A stretch of 64,000 nucleotides of DNA, from assembly GCA_020205615.1 (NCBI GenBank), contig CM035160.1, positions 116,904,921 to 116,968,920 on the forward strand, in the 5' to 3' direction. Positions 46,606 through 57,890 of this stretch are shown piece after piece (the first letter of the stretch is position 1; every line of letters starts with the position of its first letter). The notes beneath the pieces were generated by a model that worked only from the letters and a program-made list of their open reading frames with translations, ran no database searches and was not told where the DNA came from. This stretch comes from Panax quinquefolius (taxonomy: Eukaryota > Streptophyta > Magnoliopsida > Apiales > Araliaceae). The position numbers and the translations under genes are program-made.

Positions 46606-46945
46606 TTAAGATAATGGTAAAATATAGACTTCAAAAATAAAATCCCAAGTAACAAAAACAATTTCCAAGAACAAAATCAATATTTAAACTTCCAAAAAAA
46701 ATATGGTTCGATCTTAACTAAAAAAAAAACAATATGAAGTTCTGCAAAATATCTAGGAACAATGAAAAGTTTGACTTAATACGACAATTACACACTGTAA
46801 CAAATACTCCATAAATCAATTTTTGAAAATCTTGTTGGGGGGTGGGGTGGGAGAGGGGGGAAATTTAGCAAAAAGAGACCAGAATGGAAGGAATTAAAAT
46901 TTGAAAGGGTAAAAGAGTAAATTAAGTACCTGAAGTGATACCCAT
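42713..46945 (-). CDS. NPF8-like: NPF/PTR-family proton-coupled transporter, NPF8-like (five exons)
   Basis: Coding exons on the minus strand: 46945-46930, 46003-45839, 45372-45155, 44571-44018, 43547-42713. All introns are GT-AG; the sum is 1788 nt, i.e. 595 residues plus stop with no internal stop. The ATG at 46945 (MGITS) lies on a 16-nt first coding exon. Key motifs: ExxER (EFSER, residues 63-67, linked to proton coupling), DTYLGRYWT near 115-125, GADQFD at 189-194, the PTR signature FNWFYFSVNIGSL around 208-220, a charged central loop, and FWVPVYDQ and QMEFFYDQAPD in the C-terminal half, with about 12 membrane segments expected. Family members are plasma- or vacuolar-membrane proton symporters; the TLSASVPGLKP and GTGGIKPCVSS blocks fit the NPF8 (di/tripeptide PTR) group best. 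Substrate is inferred. It is the only host gene here, in a retrotransposon-rich setting. Confidence 0.92.
44880..45110. repeat. Probable LTR-type repeat fragment in NPF intron 3
   Basis: Contains the block AAGATTTACGTGGAAAACCC…GGAAAAACCATAGG…CTGAAGATATCA, a pattern common in plant copia-type LTRs. It lies wholly within intron 3 (44572-45154). Boundaries are not defined. Confidence 0.45.
45440..45800. repeat. TCGAGC-rich repeat block in NPF intron 2
   Basis: Dense overlapping motifs such as GAGCTTGTTAAATGAGCTTG, CTCGAACAATTTCG and GGCTCGAGCCCG. It fills most of intron 2 (45373-45838) and is more GC-rich than its surroundings. It looks like a dispersed repeat of unknown class. Confidence 0.5.
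46558..46605. repeat. ATT microsatellite in NPF intron 1
   Basis: About 16 perfect ATT units in the 926-bp first intron (46004-46929). Confidence 0.92.
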
Positions 46946-47100
46946 GTGATTGTTTTGCCTGATAAACAGATTAGATGAGGAGAGAGATTGCTGGAAGTGA
47001 TCAAGGGTTGAATTATAGGCCCCAGTTCAGTTTAGGAGAACAAAGAACTGAAGAAGGTTGACCTCAACCGTGAATTTCCCTTTCTAATCATGTTATTTGC

Positions 47101-47114
47101 TTTATATTTTATAA
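47101..47114 (-). promoter_or_regulatory. Candidate TATA region of the NPF gene
   Basis: Minus strand TTATAAAATATAAA, about 160 bp upstream of the ATG at 46945. That would put transcription start near 47075 and give a 5' leader of about 130 nt, which is plausible. No other core element is evident. Confidence 0.4.
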
Positions 47115-47794
47115 TTTGATGATGACAAATCCAATACTTGTATATAAATAAGTTATAAGAACCAATTAGACTAAATACCAATTTCGATACTCCTTAGATT
47201 CTAAAATATAAGATATTGACTAATTTATGACTAAAATATTTTTAAATTCAATGATATAAATATTTTTATTTTTAATTAATACAATAATGAATATAATAAG
47301 TTATTTAAAAAAAATATTATTTTATGTAAAATTTATTATATGATAATTTATAATAAATTATTTTAATTTTAAATTTTAAAATATTTTTAATTAACTTTTA
47401 AAAATTAATAATCTTATAATTTGTATGTTAAAACATAAGTTGACTTATAAGTTGTGTCGATGAGGAAAAATTTCTTCTTCTTTATTTTTTGATTTTTTAC
47501 TTTTTCTATTATTTCTACCCTGCATGTATTGCCATGTCAATTAATTCATCTAAAAGGTGAGATTTGGGAAAAGACCGACATTAGTCGACTTATTTTACAA
47601 TTATATATATATATATATATTATTATTGGGCTGAATGAGACAGAGTCGCCAGTTGGTATGGTTTGCAATGGATGTACCAATTCATTCGGATTTTTAAGTT
47701 TCACAATATGACCCAATATGCGACTCCGTAGTATTGGTCTGAAACCAAGATTCTTAGAATTCGGGGACTAGCTTAAGTGAGGGAAAGGTGTTAG
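47115..47794. other. Intergenic sequence upstream of the NPF gene
   Basis: AT-rich, no gene. Contains a TA dinucleotide run near 47601-47620. Ends at the LTR fragment at 47795. Confidence 0.5.
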
Positions 47795-47853
47795 TGTGAC
47801 GCCCCCAAAATAGGTCCATACAACTCATTCCGAGTAGCCAAATACATGATACA
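47795..47853 (-). repeat. LTR end fragment (probably the outer end of element H)
   Basis: 59 bp starting TGTGACGCCCCC, the plus-strand edge of a reverse Tekay-type LTR, cut by the TGTAAGACCCC start of element F at 47854. For a reverse element this edge is its 3' terminus, so it may be the left end of element H whose 5' half lies at 51890-55582 (inference). Confidence 0.75.
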
Positions 47854-50353
47854 TGTAAGACCCCAACTTATTATAAATAAAATTAAATTTCCTCTATTCA
47901 TTATTTTGAATTAATAAGGTGTTAATTTGATATAATACTTTGGTTATGGGTGAAATGTGCAAATTTTGCAAAAGAAGTAAGTGGTAATAAAATATTTATT
48001 GTGTCGGGGAATATTCGTTTGGTCGTGGAATATTCTTTACGTTTGAGGAATATTAAATTTACGACTGGTATGTATGACCATTTGTGGGGCCCATAACGGA
48101 AAATGGTGGGATAAAGAAAATGACAAGTTTGAGTTTTTATAAATAACTGGTAGTAATTATTACCAATTAACATTGTTGGAATATCCGGTGGTTAAAATAC
48201 GATGTCTGGCATTGGACAGACAAGAAGCACGCGGTATTGCACCTGATATTTTGAAATTATTGATTTACTTACGTGAAGGCACTACTCAATAATTATTACG
48301 GTAATTCTTATTCAATATTTTATTTTATTGGTTCGATAATTCTCTGCGTTGATATTTTATATTATTGTTGTTTCAATAATTGTCACTTCACAAGATATTT
48401 CCCATTATCGGATCAATAATTCATATTATTTGAATAATATTATTAGATAGCATTATTGGCAATGTCTAGAAAGTTCTTTCAAAGAGAGGTTTGGTCACCA
48501 AATTGCGCGCCAGTAAGGAGAAATCTTTATCGAAAAGCCCTCTTTCAGGAGCGAACGGTTTGTCATTATTGTGATTCTGTAATATTATTTATGAATAATT
48601 ATTTATTGATTTTTATGATAAGGGAATATTTATTTTATGTGGATATAAATGAAGGAAATATTTATTTTTATGTGGATATAATTGAAGGAATTAATGTTGA
48701 GATATTTTATCAATATTTTGTCGGAATGAAGGTATTAAAAATCGTCCGTATGTGGATTTCAGATATTTTCTGTTTGGAATTTGAAAAAACTTTCTTCTGC
48801 AAAGTTGCAGAGAATTCGATTTCCTATGGAATGGACATAAAATTCCTATTTTTCTGATAAAAGGATTATTTATTATGAATTGTTGAAGTTTCAGAAATTA
48901 AATATTTTTTATTAAAATTTGGTGGGACCCACTTTTGTTTGAAAACATGTGGGCTGCAAATATGTTTTCTAAGATGGCATGCTGGATGATTCAAATGGTT
49001 GGTGCGTAGAAGAAAAGAAAAGAAATAATATTATTTTATTATTTTAGTCTCCTTCGGCGTTCTAGCATTTTCCTATAAATAGGTGCATAGGTTAGAATTG
49101 AAAATCACACCAGAAACATAAGTTTTCTCTCTCTATATTGTCGATCATATTTTTGTGAGTATTTAGATACTTTGAGAGTTTCTATTCAGTGCAAGTTTCT
49201 TTCGGCTTTACATCCGATATTTCGATCAGAAGTACTGTTATTTTGAGGTAAGGGATGCTATTTTCTTCATAAATGATATTATTTTCTTCAATATCATTAT
49301 GCCAAAATATTGATATGAATTTTATTCTGAAATTTCTACCTTTTTGTGTCGGGTTTACTATTCACGTATACGACATTATTCACGAATACGACACTATTCA
49401 CCGAAAAATAAAATTTTCTCCTTTTTGTCCAAGATGTCTATTATGTTACTATCTTTGATTGTATCCATGTTTTGATCTTTATTTTTGAATTCTGCTTCAC
49501 AATTGGTTATTATGGAGTATTATTGAACTTGGATAAACTGTCATATGAATCCCTAATATTTGTCCTTTTGTCTCACTGGATTCGTTTTCTTTAAGATATT
49601 TTTCATCATCCTCAGTCCTAAATGATGATATTACTGAATATCTTTGGCCTGTAGTGCAAAGATGAATGATTAATCGATGAATATCTTTGGTCCAGTAGTA
49701 AAAGATGAACAAGTGTTGAGATGAACATGACCAATTTGGTGATCTGAAATGAATATCTTTGGCACCAGTAGTGCAAAGATGAATATTTGATTCAAGATGT
49801 ATATTGATTGATGTTCTGAGGATAAAATATTGATGATGGACTTTTAAATCTTAGAAGATAGTAGAATTCATTCTCTACTTGACTCTTCTAATGGATTGTT
49901 GTTTCCGCTGCAGTTGTTGATCTAAAACTTGTTGTCTATTATATTTTATCAGATTTTTCCCTGTTGAAGAATAATGATAATTTGTTGTACATTATCTTAA
50001 GTCATAATATTCTTTACTGGTCTAGTTGAGCTCACCCTTTTCCTTTTTGTTCCATTTTTCTTCTCAGGAGGTGAGAACAAAGCAGGAACTAGCCGGGGTA
50101 TGGAGTGATAGTTCAGGATAGGTTTTTTAGTAGTCCTCACTATTTTGTAAAATAGTGTATCAATAATTGTAATGAGGACTCCTTTTGAGTTTGTATATCA
50201 TCTATTAGGCAATATTTGTATTCAAACTCACATATATATATGTTATCGTATTTTGCATTTACGACAATTGTATTACTGAAGTTGTATTTGTTTCTGTACC
50301 ATGTATTTGGCGACTCAGAATAGGTGATGTATACCTATTTTGGGGGCGTAACA
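47854..50353 (+). repeat. 5' LTR of element F
   Basis: 2500 bp, TGTAAGACCCC…GGGGCGTAACA (usual GTCACA end changed). TATAAATAG at 49074-49082, hairpin array at 49625-49790. The 14-bp minisatellite is lost, replaced by a single GTTTACTATTCACG. Confidence 0.88.
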
Positions 50354-50355
50354 GT

Positions 50356-50367
50356 TGGTATCATAGC
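50356..50367 (+). other. Element F primer binding site (Met tRNA type)
   Basis: TGGTATCATAGC two bases after the LTR end; one mismatch to the initiator-Met primer site. Confidence 0.78.
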
Positions 50368-50540
50368 TTAGGGATATGGTCTCTAGCGGAGATCGGGGAA
50401 TAGAACTAGGAGAGGAGAGACGAGTAATCCTTCGCTAGTGTGTCATACCTAAGTTTATTTGGTTGGTCAGTCAGAGCATATGGTTAATATGTTATATGTT
50501 AATTTGTTAATTAACCCTTGTTTTGATGCAGTATTTGAGA

Positions 50541-51465
50541 ATGGCAGCTGGAAATATTAACAATGGAGTGAATGAGACCGTGGAAACACCTTTAATCACC
50601 ACCCAGGGGAACGTGCAACAAGAAGGCAATATTCCTCCTGTAAATAACACTACTGAACAAATGATGAATGATGGGATGTTTAGAAGCCTTTTGCAGTTCA
50701 TGCAAAATCAGACGAAGGAGACTCGTGTACAAAATAGGGGTGGAAATGATAGTAATGCACGGTTTGTCACAGCCAAGCAGTTCAAAGAGTTGGGACCACC
50801 AGAATTTGCTGGAAAGCCGAATCCGATCAAGGCGGAAACGTGGGTCAAGCAAATTACCAAGATATTCGATGTCTTGGGATGCACGGAGGAACAAAAGGTT
50901 CCATTCGCCACCTTTATGTTCCGTTATGAGGCGGATTCTTGGTGAGATGTCGTGAAGCACTACCAACCGGTACACTCAACATGTCTTGGGAAACATTTCA
51001 GAAACTATTTAACGACAAGTACTTTCCTGAAAGTATTCGCCATATAAAGGAGGTAGAGTTTATTAGACTGGAACAAAACAACATGATGGTGTCCCAGTAT
51101 GAGGCGAAGTTTGCAGAGTTATTCAGGTTTGCACCTCATTTGGTAGAGAATGAGGAACGAATGACACAGATGTTTCTGAGAGGTCTAAAACCCGAGATTC
51201 AACAATATCTTATCTCTCATAAATTTTCTTTATATTCAGATGTTGTAAACATGGATCAATTATTAGAGCGAGATAATGAGTATGTTAAACCAAGGGACCA
51301 CAACCAGGGTCATACCGGTGGCAGCGGTCATCGGAGCAATGACAACCAGTGGGGAGGAAAACATTCGGACAAAAGCGGTAACCACTCTGGTGGAAATCGT
51401 GGCCATGATGGTAGAAGAAGCGAGTTGGGGGGAGATTTCAAAAGAGAAGGTACAACAATGACAAC
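50541..51465 (+). pseudogene. Element F gag (frameshifted)
   Basis: ATG at 50541 (MAAGNINNGVNETVETP), matching the start of element B's gag. The first frame includes AKQFKELGPPEFAGKPNP and stops at TGA 50943 in the ADxWWE block. The next frame (from about 50960) resumes NMSWETFQKLFNDKYFPESI, MFLRGLKPEIQQYLISHKF and a Gly/Asn/His-rich linker to 51469. One frameshift separates the two parts. Confidence 0.87.
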
Positions 51466-51889
51466 GTGAAGACGTCAACACCAACATCCACTGTTTCTAC
51501 AGGAAGAGAACGAGCACCGGTCGTTTGTTATAAATGCAGTAATGAGGGACACATCAGCCCAAACTATGCACAACAATCTAAGGTGTGTTATAACCGTGGA
51601 AAGGAAGGTCATATAGCTAGAGATTGTCTTGTAGCGAAACCAAGTCCAACGAGGATGATGACTCCAAAGGCTGTCCCGGACAAGTCAAAGTCGGTGGTTC
51701 CTGGAAGGGCATTTGTTGTGACTGCCCAAAACGTGAGGAACCCGAACGAGGTGATCACGGGTAAGCTAATCATAAACTCTTGCCAAGTTTATACCTTATT
51801 AGATACCGGTTCTACCCATTCTTTTATCTCTCCTGCTTGTGCTCAACGTTTGAACTTGACTCCGGAGAAATTAGACCTTGACTTATCGA
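51466..51889 (+). pseudogene. Element F zinc knuckles and protease start
   Basis: Two knuckle-like motifs: CYKCSNEGHISPNY (final Cys lost) and CYNRGKEGHIARDC (second Cys lost). Then the protease site DTGSTHSFIS (about 51805-51835) is intact and the frame reads to NLTPEKLDLDLS. From about 51890 the codons are the antisense of element H's gag. Confidence 0.83.
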
Positions 51890-52499
51890 CCAAATGGGAT
51901 GCAAACCGGGATAACTCATCAAATTTAGCCTCGTATTGCGACACGGTCATATTGTTTTGCTCCAACTTGATAAACTCCACCTCTTTCATGTGACGAATAC
52001 TTTCGAGAAAGTACTTGTCGTTGAATAGCTCTTGGAACTTCAACCAAGACATCTTGAGTGCGTCAAGCTGGGTACGTTTTACAGATTCCCACCAATGATC
52101 TGCTTCTTCACGCAACATAAAGGTGGCAAAGGTAACCTTTTTCTCCTCGGAGCATCCCAAGACCTCAAATATATTGGTGATCTTCTTTAACCACGTCTCC
52201 GCCTTAAGTGGTTCTGGCTTTCCCAAAAACTCCGGTGGTCCCAGCTCCTTGAACTGCTTAGCGGTGACCAACCGTGGGTTGCCATTGTTTCCTCCCGCAT
52301 TATGAACAGGAGTCTCTCTCGTCTGGTGTTGCATGAATTCTAAAAAGCTCCTAAACGTATCGTCTTTCGTCAATTGATCAGTGTTGTTGTTTACAAGAGG
52401 ATTATCGCCATCATATTGTACATTGTCCTGATTATTGATCTGTGGAGACTCAACGGTCTCCTGTGCTCCATTGCTATGCTCAACATTCTCGGATGTCAT
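51890..52499 (-). pseudogene. Element H gag (truncated at the fusion)
   Basis: ATG at 52499 (MTSENVEHSNGAQETVESP). Open throughout: AKQFKELGPPEFLGKPEP, ADHWWES, FQELFNDKYFLESIRHMKEV, SQYEAKFDELSRFASHLVD, then it runs into antisense protease sequence of element F. It is the least damaged gag in the window but lacks its C-terminal third and zinc knuckle. Confidence 0.87.
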
Positions 52500-52672
52500 T
52501 TTCAAACACTGACACAAAACAAGGGTTAATTAACATATCACATATTATCCCTATACTCTGACCGACCAATTAAATACCAAATAAACTTAGGTAGGTCATA
52601 CTAGCGAAAGAATTTCCCGTCTCTCCCCTCCTAGTTCTTATCTCATATCTCAGCCAGGGATCATATCCCTAA

Positions 52673-52685
52673 GCTTTGATACCAA
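52673..52685 (-). other. Element H primer binding site (Met tRNA type)
   Basis: Minus strand TTGGTATCAAAGC next to the LTR edge TGTGACGCCCCC (52687). Confidence 0.78.
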
Positions 52686-53759
52686 TTGTGACGCCCCCAA
52701 AACAGGAATACATCACCTATTCTGAGTCGCCAGATACATGGTACAAAATACAAATACAATCTTAAATATACAACATGAGCTGTGAGTTTGAATACGAATA
52801 TTGTTTACTAGAGAGTATACAAACTCAAAAGGAGTCCTCATTACTATTATTATCACACTATTTCACAGAATAGTGAGGACTACTAATGCAAACATCTAGG
52901 ACCATCACTCTGTTCCCCGACTAGTCCCAGCTACATTCTCATTTTCTGAAGAGAACAGTGAAAGAAAGGGTGAGCTCAACTAGCCCAGTAAGAAATATTA
53001 TGACTAAGATAATACAGAATAAATTATCATTAGCCTTCAACAGTATAACAACTGATAGAATATAATAGACAACAAGTTTTAGATCAAAAACTGCAGCGGA
53101 ATAAATAATCCATTAGAAGAGTCAAGTAAAATATAAAATCTACTATCTTCTATGATTCAAAAAGTTTTTCACCAACTTTATCGCTGAGACTCAGCTTAAT
53201 AAATAATCCACATCATTAACTCATCCCTACACTACAGGCCAAGGATATTTTTAGTATCACGACCACGAATTATCCATGCACTACAGGCCAAAGATCGTGT
53301 TTTCATCAACGGTCCTGATCATGCCATAAAATAATTCATCTTTGCACCCTTGGCCGAAGAGAATCCATAATCATACCAAAAAACTGTACATCAATGCACT
53401 ATGAGCCAATGAGGACTTTTACCACATCATTCGTAACATTACGGTTATGATTACACCGAATAATCCCTGGTCATAATCATACCAAGTCCATCTATGCACT
53501 ACAGGCCACAGATGACTTTCAACAAAATATAATCATGAGGATGATGACAATGATATAAGAATTCAATAAAACAAGTTCAAGAATTAATTTATCCAGGAAC
53601 TAATAATGTCCAAATTGTCAACAAGATACTACTTTGTAGAGTAAAATTCAAGAATGCTCAGAAGAATATTTCCATGAAAAGATACTGTATGAAGCGCAAA
53701 TATCAAGGATATTCCACTAATTTCATGGAGTATAAAAGTCAAAACTTTAACCAACTGAG

Positions 53760-54240
53760 TATAATAAAGAATGGAATAACAAAAGAAATCACCATGTATG
53801 CGGTACTTCGCGTAGACATGTTATTCCAACAGAGTACTAAATAACGGAACCGGTCAAAGAGAAAATTCGCTTGCCACTAGATGTTCCAATGAGAATAATA
53901 AAGAATGAAATAACAACAGAAATCACCATGCATGCGGTACTTCGCATAGACAGGTTATTCCAACAGAATACTAATAAGGACGAAATCAGGTCCGGCGTAA
54001 AATGCACAGACAGGATATTCCAACAGAATAATAATAAATACGGAACCAGGTCCGACGTAAAATGCATGACGAGGATATTCCAGCGAGAATAATAAAAGGC
54101 GGAATTAGGTCCCAGCGAAAACGCATGCATGACGAGGATATTCCAATGAGAATAATAAAGATGGAATAATAGAAGAATGTCACCAAGTATAGGGTAGCGC
54201 ATGATACTGAGTTATTCCAATAGAATAATAAAGAATGGAA
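53760..54240. repeat. Decayed 60-70 bp tandem repeats in H LTR
   Basis: Five to seven units built on GATATTCCAACRRAATAATAA…GGTCCGRCGTAAAATGCA. The reverse frame of these repeats gives a 121-codon open stretch that is not a gene. The same repeats, more eroded, are in A's LTR at 36760-37280. Confidence 0.75.
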
Positions 54241-54489
54241 TAACAGAAGTTCTCTTCATGAATACAAAAGAAATAAGAGTACAACAAATAATATTCCCTA
54301 CCTTAAAAAAAATTGGATACTGGAATAGTGAGGTAGCAGACTTCTCTTCTTCTTTCTCTCTATAATTTCTCTCTATAATAATTGCTCTAAAGCTTTTGTG
54401 AATTGGTGAGAAATGAAGGAAGAATGAGCTTCTATTTATAGGAAAATATAGTTTCGATAATTGCACATTTTGGAGCTCGAAATATTACA

Positions 54490-54760
54490 GTATAATACCT
54501 TCCTCTTTTTCTTCATTTGTAATTTAGTCCTGCAAGTATTATCAATCTTGCACCAACTCCCCTAATAGTAAATCATGTGAATCAATAATACAATCATGTG
54601 AATAAATAGTATAATCATGTGACTAAATTGTATAATCATGTGAAAAAATTAATTACACTATAGTACCTTCAACTATACCTCCATTTTTAACTTAGTCATG
54701 CAAGTATTATCAATCTTGCACCACCACCCCTAATAGTATAAGAATGTGAATCAATAGTAC
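54490..54760. repeat. Direct duplication and ATCATGTGA tandem repeats in H LTR
   Basis: A block with TGCAAGTATTATCAATCTTG occurs at about 54531 and again at about 54700. Between them TATAATCATGTGA-type units repeat four times (54570-54645). Confidence 0.75.
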
Positions 54761-55582
54761 CCCGTGAATAATAACTTGTGAATAGTAACTCGTGAATAGT
54801 AACTCGTGAATAGTAATCCGACACAAAAAGTGCTCCGAATACCCGAGTGAACAATATAACCTCCAGATATCAATTATCATCGAAATAAATGTCAATTTTC
54901 ACTAACACTAATAATCCCAATATAATGGAACAATCAATTTCATCTTTAATCAACACAACTTATTCATTATTAATATTATAACTCACAAAATTTAACAACC
55001 AGGTCGTTCCCAGGAAAGAGGGGGCTTTCCAATAAGGATTTCTCCTTATTGGCGCACAATTAGGTGACTAAACCTCTCCTTGACAGAACTTCTAGACATT
55101 GTCAATATTGCAAATAATAATATGAATAACTTTGTCGTCTCAATTATTGATTTAATAATAATAAATATTATGCAGATGATACTGTAATAATAATTGAATC
55201 AATAATATGAAAGATATGATCAAAGCAATTATTGTAGTAATAATTGAGTATAACCGAGTGACTTCTCACGTAAGCATCAATAATCAATACTGGTAGCTAC
55301 TATGCAACCACGCCAGACATCGTATTACTTTTAACACCGGGTGTTTCAACAGATTAACAGCAAAACTTCCGCCGTTATTTTCATAAAGTATTTTTATCGT
55401 TTTCTCAATCGACAATAATTTCGTTATGGGTCCACCAATGATTGTACCGTAAATGCGGATATTCCCGATAAAAAGAATATTCCCCACCAATCGAATATTA
55501 TATAACAACTTGCGTACTTTGCAAAATTTATAAATATAACCCACAACTATAACATTATATCAAATCCACACCATAATATTGA

Positions 55583-57453
55583 AAGTAGTATGCACACAAG
55601 CCAATCATGTTTGATGATAAAGCATATACTTTGTAACAATCTTATTCATTTATTAATAAAAAGTACTAATTTATTAAAGGCTTTTAATTATCTACATGAT
55701 GTTGTTTTATAATATGTGATAAACCCATAGTTTTAAGCAATGCTTTTAGAATAATGATGATGATCATTCTAATGAGATCTAAATTCTTAGAAAGCTTATA
55801 ACTAAAATAGTTCCCAATCGTTGGATTACTAAATTGGGGATTAGTAAATCCGGATAGATTGGTACATCGTTGCTTGCTCATTGGATGAGGATGATTGATC
55901 TCATGATCATTTGTGTGGAACACTAAAGCAAGTATGTAGGTGCTTATTAGAGAATAAGTTCTTTGAGCATTGGCTCGCTAAGGAATACCTAATGGAGTTT
56001 TACTTATGTCGTCAATAGGAATTCTGTAGTGATAGTAGTAAAAGTGATCCTTGGACTTGAAATCATCATAATATCTTGTGTATGATGAGTTATACTTTGA
56101 CTTATTCCTTAAGACCCTTAGGGTATATCAAAGGGTATGCTTGGGTATAATAAGTTGTACATGGAGATAATGTATGATCAATAAAGAATCTACCACTTTA
56201 TTAAAAGAAGAGAAATGTCCTATGTGATTCGATAAATGACAACCCAGTAGTCCTTGGCACATGAGAATGAAATTAGAAAGGAGTTTCTAATTTGCATTAT
56301 TTGGAGTTGTGCATTTAAGGATCGAAATACATATAATTAAATAAAATAAGACTTGGCAAGTAATTCCATGTCTTATATTTAATTGGGACATTGTATGGTG
56401 GAAGGATTGAATTGTGCAGTAACTATTTACTCAAAGGTTCTTTAATGATTAATGTTGAAATCTATATTATCCGGAAAGTTGTTGATCGCTAGGGAGGCTT
56501 ATCCCTATTGTAGAATAAATATTATTTATTTAAATAAATTAATTGTTTAATTTATTTATTTAAATAAGATTAGAATTGTTCTAATTGATTTATTCACAAC
56601 CTAGGTTTAATATGGAGAACCTAAAGGGTCACACCATAAAAGGAAGAATAATTTTTAAGAAGTTAATGGCATAATCGTAATAATATGTTATGTATATTTA
56701 ATTTAATCTATGGTGATAGAATAAATTAAATAGCTTAATATTTATTATTTAATATTTTAGAAATATTAAATATAAATTAATAAAAGGAGTTTTATTAATA
56801 TTATTACAGTTATTATTATTTTAATTTCTAAAAGAGTTTAGGAATTAATTTAATATAAGTACTCTCATTTATTCCTAATTGGATTAGGAAGGAAAATTAG
56901 TTAAAGGAGTTTAATTAATTATCCCTAATAAGATTAGGGAGCTTAATTAATTAAAAGAATTTAATTAATTAAATAATTCCCAATTTCTTAATTGTTAAGG
57001 TGGGTTGCCCACATCTATAAATAAGAGGAGTCTTATTATGGGTGGTGGGGTTGTTGACTTTTACAAACTACGTAATAATTCCAATTTGTTGGAGAGTACG
57101 CCCTTTCTATAGAGATAGAAAACTAGGGTTGAGCCAATACCCTTCTTCTTGAAAATTCTTTTTCTTGGTGGATCACCTCAGAGGCCAAACATTTGGGTGG
57201 CTAATGTTGATCAAAGGAAGGAACCAAACCCGGTGGATTCAAGTTGAGCGAAAAGGATTGGAGGTGAACTTGTACCTGAGGAAGCTCGATCTTCGAGGGT
57301 ATGATTTTATTATTTATCTTTTCGTTTAATTAATAATTGTGCATAAAGGGTGATCCGGGTATATGGTTTGTAAATTTTTTAAAACTCTGATTTTACACGT
57401 TTCCGCACTTTTTATGCAATTTGACTGCGTTCATGAATATTATAAACCTAACA
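55583..57453 (+). repeat. 5' LTR of Ty1/copia element J (outer edge uncertain)
   Basis: Ends CCTAACA at 57453 directly before a Met-type primer site. TATAAATAAG at 57016-57025 is a plausible promoter, followed by a transcribed-looking region. The outer edge is uncertain: unrelated H LTR sequence ends near 55582, and the TGATGATAAAGCATATAC block lies at about 55612. Length about 1.85 kb. Confidence 0.7.
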
Positions 57454-57454
57454 G

Positions 57455-57467
57455 TGGCATCAGAGCC
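57455..57467 (+). other. Element J primer binding site (Met tRNA type)
   Basis: TGGCATCAGAGCC, one change from TGGTATCAGAGCC, two bases after the LTR end. Confidence 0.82.
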
Positions 57468-57885
57468 AAACCTTTATGTAAATTATTAATTGTTTTAATT
57501 TAATATCTATATTGATATGTGTTTAGAACAATTTAATTGGGCATAATTTAATTGTATAAATTTTTTTTAAAAAAAAAAAAAAATCCGTCGCTATTTTTTT
57601 TTTTTTTTGAAAACCGTTAACATTATTTCTATCAAGGTGATTCTTATTAACAGAAAGCCGGCAGGATTATCATTAAAGGTTACAGGAGCTTATAATGCGC
57701 ACAGAAATCAAGGAGATTCCATACTTCTTAGTTAACAGGATATCATGTTATGTATATATATTATTATACGGTTATTACTGCAGGATCAAATGTTCCAACG
57801 TTATATGAATACCATATATATAATATAAATATTATAAGGATGATTATTATATATATTATATATATAATATATATTACCGTTGTAA
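57468..57885 (+). other. Element J leader, first part
   Basis: No gene. Contains A and T homopolymers at 57560-57610 and an AT-alternating stretch at 57815-57880 just before the solo LTR insertion. Confidence 0.6.
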
Positions 57886-57890
57886 CGACC

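Larger units (their letters stand above)
47854..51889 (+). mobile_element. Element F: 5' half of a Tekay-type Ty3/gypsy element
   Basis: 5' LTR 47854-50353, primer site 50356-50367, gag from 50541 and the start of protease to about 51889. There is no RT, integrase or 3' LTR: at about 51890 the sequence switches to a reverse-strand gag (element H). Confidence 0.88.
51890..55582 (-). mobile_element. Element H: 5' half of a Tekay-type element, reverse
   Basis: Right to left: an LTR lacking its first ~50 bp (55582-52687), primer site (52685-52673), leader, gag from 52499 down to 51890. Pol and the 3' LTR are missing at this place. The 59-bp LTR end at 47795 may be its other terminus. The LTR subtype matches element A. 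Confidence 0.85.
52687..55582 (-). repeat. 5' LTR of element H, outer end missing
   Basis: 2896 bp. Similar to A's LTR until CCATAATATTG near 55580, where A's LTR continues for about 50 more bases to GGGGTTTTACA. Replaced by unrelated sequence of element J's LTR, so the outer end was lost by deletion or truncation. Confidence 0.82.

Noticed and set aside
53837..54202. 121-codon open frame on the minus strand
   Set aside because: It is the translation of LTR tandem repeats (repeated WNILVMH-like units), with no family support.
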